Positions 59,401 to 64,000 of a stretch of 64,000 nucleotides of DNA are shown here, in pieces. Position 1 is the first letter of the stretch, and the number at the start of each line of letters is the position of its first letter. The notes beneath the pieces are model-generated. The model worked only from the letters and a program-made list of their open reading frames with translations, did not search any database and was not told the origin of the DNA. This DNA is from Oxydemutator sp963693105 (GTDB lineage: Bacteria; Pseudomonadota; Gammaproteobacteria; Poriferisulfidales; Oxydemutatoraceae), in NCBI GenBank assembly GCA_963693105.1, contig OY843752.1:186001-250000 (forward strand), in the 5' to 3' direction. The position numbers and the translations under genes are program-made.

Positions 59401-62400
59401 TCGCTCATCAAATCCTGCAGCGAGAAGATGAAGGATTCCGTGGCTTCGTTCAACCCATCGTCCACGACCGTGATTTCGCTGACACTGCCGGTGCGGCTGC
59501 CGGCGGCGAAAGTGACGTTGCCGGTGTTCGACAAATCGGTGGTGGTGGCGCCGTCGCCGGAGCCGCTGATTCTCCATGCAATGACCGTCTCGCCTTCAAA
59601 CAGCCGGTCGGCTGCGCCCATCGAAATCTCAAGCGTGTTATATGGACCGTCGCCCTCGGCGAAGTCCAGGCTGGCGGCGATGGTCAGGGTGCGCGCCGCC
59701 GTCGTGTTTTCCGGGATGGTTATGCTGGTGCGGTCGGCTGCGCCCAGTGCAACCTCGCCGCCGACCGCGCCGGCTACCGGTTCGCCCAGAATCACTGTCA
59801 GGGTCTCGGCGTCCTCCGCCATGCCGTCATACGCTATGCTGACGGTGATCGTGCCGGCCGTCGTGCCGGTGGTTATCGTCAGCGGGCTGGTCGGAGCGAT
59901 GGCGTAATCATCGGTGGTGATACCGGTGGCGTCGGCGACCTCATACGGCACGTTAATGGACGCCGCCGAGCCGGAAGCCGCTCCGCTCAGAATCACATCC
60001 AGCACCACATCCGTTCCTTCCGGCGCCGTCGGCGGCGGTGGGCTTACCGAGACGGTCAGCGCGTCGTTGTCCACTATCATTGCTGTCGCAGCCGACGGTG
60101 TTCCCCGCGACACCGCGCCTGCCGCCGCGTTTTTGGAAAAGCCGGCATCACTCGCGGCGCCGAGCGTCACCGTCAGCGTCTCGGCGGACTCGTTCAGCAG
60201 GTCGTCTGTCAGCGCGACGGTCAGCTGTACTGTGGTCGTATTCGTGGACACCGTAACCGTCGCCGGTAAAGCGGCATGATCGGCGCCTGAGGCGGTGCCG
60301 CCTGGCGGCATGACCGGAACCGTCACCGCGCCTTCCGAACCTCTGACAGCACCGCTCAATGCGACGGTGAACATCGCGTCCTCGCCTTCCCCGACCTGGT
60401 CGGGGCCTTCGATTGAATACGTTATCGGGTCGCTTTGCCTGACGACGACCTCGGCACTGCCGATGTTGATGGCGGCGGACGGATTGCCGCCGCCGCGGGC
60501 GTTCGTCAGCATCACCACCAGCGTCTCGGCGCTCTCGTTCAGGCCGTCATCGCGGATGGTTACCGACACGCTCCGGCTCCCGAACCCGCTGAAAGTCAAA
60601 CTGCCGGTCGTCGCCGTATAGTCATCCGCTTCTGCCGGATTGGCGCCGCCGCCAGCGACAGACCAATCGACTGTCACGTCAGCGGTCGGAGCGTCCTCAT
60701 CCTCACCGCTCAACTCGACCGTGAACTGCGCCACTTCGCCTTCCGATACCTCAGCCTGATCCGCACGCACCGACAAAAAGCGCGTCGCCGCCAGATTCGC
60801 CGGGATTGTCAGATTGGCGACACTCGGCGAGGCGGAGACCTCGCCCGCGCCCATGCCCGCCGATACACCGATGATTCGTATTACCACGCTCTCGGCGTCT
60901 TCCTCGCGGCTATCCTGGGCTATGCCTATCGAGAAAATGCTTGTGACGTTGCCCATCTCCACCACGGTCGTGCCGACTATCGCGCCGCTGGTTATTACGG
61001 CATCGCCGACGGCTCTGAAATCAGAGTCGGCGATGCTGTTCGGCGCGCGATCGCCCGTGCCGGTGTTCGTCTGCGTGATGACCGAGGCCATCCACGTCAC
61101 TGTCACCACATCCGCGCTCGGTGTATCTAAACGCAGCACAAACTCCGCCGTGCCGCCTTCCGACGCCTCTTCGCCCGAACTGCGCGCAAGGACGACTTCC
61201 GCCGCGTCGCTTTGCCGAATGATGACTTCAGCCATCGTCGAGGCGCCGAGACTTGTCAAACCTGCCGACGTCGCCGCACTGTCCAACGTCAACGCCAACG
61301 TCTCGGTGGACTCGTTCAAATTGTCGGCATGAATCGGCAACATCACTTCGCCGATGGTCGTGCCCGGGGCTATCACCAGCGGGCTTGCGACGATGGCGTA
61401 GTCTCCGCCTGCGTCGGCGGCCCCACCCACGGCGCTGCCTCTCAGCATGAACGACACTTCCACATCCGCCGTCGGCGTGCCTTCACTCAGCGTTACCGTG
61501 AAACTCGCCGTCGCCCCTTCGCTCACCTCACCGGTGTCGGCGGACACGGTTACGACCAGCTCGTCGTCGTCGGTTATCGATACCTCAAACGGATCGCCAG
61601 AATCCGTGCCGCCGTCGGACACAGAATCTTCAACCGAGGCTTCAATGCTGAATCTCTCCGTCGCCTCGTTCAATGAATCTCCGGCAATCCCGACGGTGAA
61701 TGACGCGGTGGCGGCGCTCGGACCCAAACTCACCATGCCGCTCGTGGCGCCGAAAAAGTCGGTCGCCGTCGTCGTGCCGTGGACAATCTCCCACATCACG
61801 CTCCTCGCTTCTGCGAAGCCGGCTCCCATCAGACCCATCGTGTATTCGACGCTCACTTCCGCATCGCCCTCGGTCACAACCCCGGTGCCTGTTATCGTCA
61901 AGACACGCACCGATGTCGAGTTTTCCGGGATGGTTATGTCGGCGCGGACGGATGTGCCCAGTGCAACCTCGCCGCCGCCTGCACTGGCTATCGGGTTGCC
62001 CAGAACCACTGTCAGGGTCTCGGCGTCCTCCGCCATGCCGTCATACTCTATGCTGACGGTAATCATGCCGGTCGTCGCGCCGGCGGCTATCGTCAGCGGG
62101 CTGGTGGGAGTGGTGGCGTAATCATCGGCGGTGATACCGGCGGCGGCGGGGACCGAATACGGCACTTCAATCGAAGCCGCCGAGCCGGAAGCCGCTCCGC
62201 TCAGGACGACATCCAGCACCACATTCGTTCCTTCCGGCGCCATCGTCGCCGATGGGCTTACCGAGACTGTCAGCGCGTCGTTGTCCTCGATCATCGCCGT
62301 CGCAGCCGACGGGGTTCCCCGCGACACCGCGCCTGCCGCCGCGTCTTTCATAAAGCCGGCATCACTCGCGGCGCCGAGCGTCACCACCAGCGTGCCGGTG

Positions 62401-64000
62401 GACTCGTTCAGAACGTCCTCGACCGTCGCCGCCGTAATCACCATGCTGGTCGTGCCGGTGGCGATGGTTACAGCGCCTGACGGCGGCCCGGCGTAATCCC
62501 CCGCATCGGCGGCGATTGTGTACGGAACCGTCACCGCGCCCTCCGAGCCGCTGACAGCACCGCTCAATGTGACGGTGAACATCGCGGCCTCGCCTTCCCC
62601 GACCTGGCCGGGGCCTTCGATTGAATACGTTATCGGGTCGCTTTGCCCGACGACGACCTCGGCACTGGCGGTGCTGATGACGGCGGACGGATTGCCACCG
62701 CCGGCGGCGTTCGTCAGCATCACCACCAGCGTCTCGGCGCTCTCGTTCAGGCCGTCATCGCGGATGGATACCGACACGACCTGGCTCCCGAACACGCTGA
62801 AACTCAAACTGCCGGTCGTCGCCCTATAGTCATCCGCTTCTGCCGGATTGGCGCCGCCGCCAGCGACAGACCAATCGACTGTCACGTCAGCGGTCGGGTC
62901 GTCCACGCCGCTCAACACGACCGTGAACTGTGCATCCATACCTTCCTCTATCGTTTCCTGATTCGCATGCACCGACAAAAAGCGCGTCGCCGCCAGATTC
63001 GCCGGGATTGTCAGATTGGCAACATCTGGCGAGGCGGAGATCTCGCCCGCGCCCATGCCCGCCGATACACCGATGATTCGTATCACCACGCTCTCGTCAT
63101 CTTCCTCGCGGCGATCCTGGGCTATGCCTATCGAGAAAGCGCTTTCGTCGTCTCCGATCTCCACCACGGTCGTGCCGACTATCGCGCCGCTGGTTATCAC
63201 GGCATTGACGCCGCCGCTGAAATCAGAGTTGTCGGCTTCGTTCGGGCCGCGGTCGCCCGTGCCGGTGTTCGTCTGCGTGATGACCGAGGCCATCCACGTC
63301 ACCGTCACCACATCCGCGCTCGGCGTATCTAAACGCAGCACAAACTCCGCCGTGCCGCCTTCCGACGCCTCTTCGCCCGAACTGCGCGCAAGGACGACTT
63401 CTGCCGCGTCGCTTTGTGCAATCGAGACTTCAGCCATCGCCGCGGCGCCGAGACTTGTCAAACCTGCCGACGTCTCCGCACGGTCCAACGTCAACACCAA
63501 CGTCTCGGTGGACTCGTTCAGATTGTCGGCATGAATCGGCAACATCACTTTGCCGATGGTCGTGCCCGGGGCTATCACCAGCGGGCTTGCGACGATGGCG
63601 TAGTCTCCGCCTGCGTCGGCGGCCCCGCCCACGGCGCTGCCGTCCAGCATGAACGATACTTGCACATCCGCCGTCGGCGTGCCGCCATCGAGTGTCAGCG
63701 TGAAGCTCGCCGTCGCCCCTTCGCTTACGCCCGCGGTGTCGGCCAACACGCTGACTGTCAGCTCGTCGTTGTCGGTGACCGATACCTCAAACGGATCGCC
63801 AGAATCCGTGCCGCCATCGGACACAGAATCTTCAACCGAGGCTTCAATGCTGAAGGTCTCCGTCGCCTCGTTCAATGAATCTCCGGCTATCCCGACGGTG
63901 AATGACGCGGTGGCGGCGCTCGGACCCAAACTCACCATGCCGCTCGTCGCGCCGGTAAAGTCGGTCGCCGTCGTCGTGCCGTGGACAACCTCCCACATCA
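56418..64000 (-). CDS. Giant Calx-beta-repeat surface protein 4 (partial, over 2,500 aa)
   Basis: The frame enters from the right edge, so its start is unknown. The visible 2,527 or so residues begin with Calx-beta-like domains (VSEGATASFTLTLDGGTP, ASEGGTAEFVLRLDTPS, GQVGEGEAAMFTVTLSGAV) in units of about 2.2 kb. The last 735 residues match the C-terminal module of genes 1 and 2: DADGDGLADVAEIRAGENP, DTDRDGIADAFDDYDEVAH, a choice-of-anchor-U-like end (DGGPNDDDGVVNGVIRDP), then SGGSFGWTGLIALLLLLSAL and ARRRS. Unlike genes 1 and 2 the frame continues about 22 residues past the Arg cluster (SHVVMRSLEHAAGAGESRAG), suggesting loss of the original stop. Likely exported and anchored by a GlyGly-CTERM-type system. 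Giant gene 3 follows on the same strand and may be co-transcribed. Confidence 0.82.
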   Translation of the reverse strand, partial: MWEVVHGTTTATDFTGATSGMVSLGPSAATASFTVGIAGDSLNEATETFSIEASVEDSVSDGGTDSGDPFEVSVTDNDELTVSVLADTAGVSEGATASFTLTLDGGTPTADVQVSFMLDGSAVGGAADAGGDYAIVASPLVIAPGTTIGKVMLPIHADNLNESTETLVLTLDRAETSAGLTSLGAAAMAEVSIAQSDAAEVVLARSSGEEASEGGTAEFVLRLDTPSADVVTVTWMASVITQTNTGTGDRGPNEADNSDFSGGVNAVITSGAIVGTTVVEIGDDESAFSIGIAQDRREEDDESVVIRIIGVSAGMGAGEISASPDVANLTIPANLAATRFLSVHANQETIEEGMDAQFTVVLSGVDDPTADVTVDWSVAGGGANPAEADDYRATTGSLSFSVFGSQVVSVSIRDDGLNESAETLVVMLTNAAGGGNPSAVISTASAEVVVGQSDPITYSIEGPGQVGEGEAAMFTVTLSGAVSGSEGAVTVPYTIAADAGDYAGPPSGAVTIATGTTSMVITAATVEDVLNESTGTLVVTLGAASDAGFMKDAAAGAVSRGTPSAATAMIEDNDALTVSVSPSATMAPEGTNVVLDVVLSGAASGSAASIEVPYSVPAAAGITADDYATTPTSPLTIAAGATTGMITVSIEYDGMAEDAETLTVVLGNPIASAGGGEVALGTSVRADITIPENSTSVRVLTITGTGVVTEGDAEVSVEYTMGLMGAGFAEARSVMWEIVHGTTTATDFFGATSGMVSLGPSAATASFTVGIAGDSLNEATERFSIEASVEDSVSDGGTDSGDPFEVSITDDDELVVTVSADTGEVSEGATASFTVTLSEGTPTADVEVSFMLRGSAVGGAADAGGDYAIVASPLVIAPGTTIGEVMLPIHADNLNESTETLALTLDSAATSAGLTSLGASTMAEVIIRQSDAAEVVLARSSGEEASEGGTAEFVLRLDTPSADVVTVTWMASVITQTNTGTGDRAPNSIADSDFRAVGDAVITSGAIVGTTVVEMGNVTSIFSIGIAQDSREEDAESVVIRIIGVSAGMGAGEVSASPSVANLTIPANLAATRFLSVRADQAEVSEGEVAQFTVELSGEDEDAPTADVTVDWSVAGGGANPAEADDYTATTGSLTFSGFGSRSVSVTIRDDGLNESAETLVVMLTNARGGGNPSAAINIGSAEVVVRQSDPITYSIEGPDQVGEGEDAMFTVALSGAVRGSEGAVTVPVMPPGGTASGADHAALPATVTVSTNTTTVQLTVALTDDLLNESAETLTVTLGAASDAGFSKNAAAGAVSRGTPSAATAMIVDNDALTVSVSPPPPTAPEGTDVVLDVILSGAASGSAASINVPYEVADATGITTDDYAIAPTSPLTITTGTTAGTITVSIAYDGMAEDAETLTVILGEPVAGAVGGEVALGAADRTSITIPENTTAARTLTIAASLDFAEGDGPYNTLEISMGAADRLFEGETVIAWRISGSGDGATTTDLSNTGNVTFAAGSRTGSVSEITVVDDGLNEATESFIFSLQDLMSDGGSAFEAVAVTITDNDPVTATLSGAGAVAEGATATVAVVLSGGEHTQPVTLDYVIGPSGADAASSSDYADAGNGRITIAVGETAGAITVVTVADTLNEADESFNVGVSDDAARSAGVVRAAGSPQTFMITDNDPTTVTLISPASGFAEGRQPTFDVLLEGGELTESLSLDWSISTGSVSPSASPQDFVNPDAGFPITGTQSVSGENVCPGRRCSVAARQIARDDDDREESFTFALTAATGGGGSGAGIGTPPEVNAMILRTDTVAPELENGLYAAGRNQVWFEADEDLAILLPSQATAEAADVVLRTAVSGLEGFSVEVRSGPGSGTVVVSNARYIEPGFIVLELERNLTEADGASVYMSYQYPGAGDGIFDRAIEEGLADASIGRNQMLSQTNKTAMRSIVTRDADGDGLADVAEIRAGENPLSSVLPGRLPAFAIRPDRRVSPVRIAWSGIREHGVRAHLGVSSVSGATQTAASSVQAYYLSETFGYDGGYDAGVAGYGCLGRFPADYALPVRAGGCEIVDWNNVSASTDHRVGWLATAANGLWAVNLSTVSRLPEQVIQRIPELNMASERLFTTGIAVTVLAQTDDDGESFTTRTSVPGVWTIEELPGVSGRLWRPSATIFPAANELSLGLSTQTSVLSVPAAAEIPPVLGLPVLTSGGQAVNVLERGATYTLRVEAKSGGETMTVESEIMIPATAEGATTEVRVEVPGVGGVSATFNYPLVDAGTPLARALIDTDRDGIADAFDDYDEVAHLPVEVLGAAGVRVWHHIRPVQRQHGLRVGDTALMQAQAAGAADGEVRYRDYAASSRENLPSSLPVVYDFSIHDVDYAEVTTAGVVGGTVGVIIPLPASLRGEDLSLVKYDPATRAVREFDTQDGSRYGFARLLDGVCPDDIGERYRPGPGSGDCMVVYIEDGGPNDDDGVVNGVIRDPLSPTTTRLASGRAHSGGSFGWTGLIALLLLLSALARRRSHVVMRSLEHAAGAGESRAGCR
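56427..56448. repeat. 22-bp sequence shared with 50422-50443
   Basis: TCCTGCACGGGATTCTCCGG continues to CG here, and the same 22 bases with one change (TGTACG) occur at 50422-50443. One copy lies at the end of giant gene 4 and the other at the broken tail of giant gene 3, close to the inferred deletion. It may mark a recombination junction or be a short dispersed repeat. Confidence 0.5.
58640..64000 (-). repeat. Calx-beta super-repeat array in giant gene 4 (continues past the edge)
   Basis: Six-domain units recur about every 2,213 bases: the segment encoding ITYSIEGPGQVGEGE lies near 62608 and its counterpart near 60395. The domain order is shared with giant gene 3 (VSEGATASF, SEGGTAEF, EGMDAQFTV, GQVGEGE, APEGTNVVL, VTEGDAEVSVEYTMG). 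A set of more divergent domains lies between the array and the C-terminal module. Confidence 0.7.

Overview
The window looks like a GC-rich chromosome segment from a gammaproteobacterium or a close relative. It carries a core block of gltB (glutamate synthase large subunit), dnaG (primase), rpoD (sigma-70), a CAU-anticodon tRNA and pstS, all on the minus strand. The dnaG-rpoD-tRNA(CAU) order fits gammaproteobacteria; species and lifestyle cannot be read from the sequence.

Four very large surface-type genes surround this block, all on the minus strand. They occupy 1822-30327 (about 9,500 residues), 30908-40615 (about 3,235), 50449-56364 (about 1,970) and 56418 to beyond the right edge (over 2,500). 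Each is mostly Calx-beta-like beta-sandwich domains of about 100-150 residues. In the first two genes these form six-domain super-repeats of about 2.3-2.45 kb (11 copies, then 3). In the other two, a related family has units of about 1.9-2.2 kb. Three of the four end in a shared module of about 735-755 residues: Ca-binding DxDGDG loops, a choice-of-anchor-U-like domain, then a Gly-rich/hydrophobic/poly-Arg tail resembling GlyGly-CTERM sorting signals. They are best read as exported, surface-anchored, Ca-binding giant adhesins or stalk proteins.

The left end (1-1472, plus strand) has the last codons of one outer-membrane-type protein, a full paralogue behind a consensus sigma-70 promoter, and a P19/FetP-type periplasmic iron/copper protein. 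The 3' end of that P19 gene is copied beside the 3' ends of giant genes 1 and 2, and an orphan giant-gene tail lies between. The giant genes therefore appear to have multiplied as tandem units that carried a piece of the P19 gene.

The most unusual signals are two pure G runs (21 bases at 40575-40595, 22 bases at 56307-56328). Each is at the 5' end of a giant gene, just downstream of a plausible start codon and in frame as seven prolines before the signal peptide. With the highly similar internal repeats and a broken paralogue tail (50150-50440), this looks like a phase-variable, recombining family of giant surface proteins. That is inference: tract length variation and expression have not been shown.
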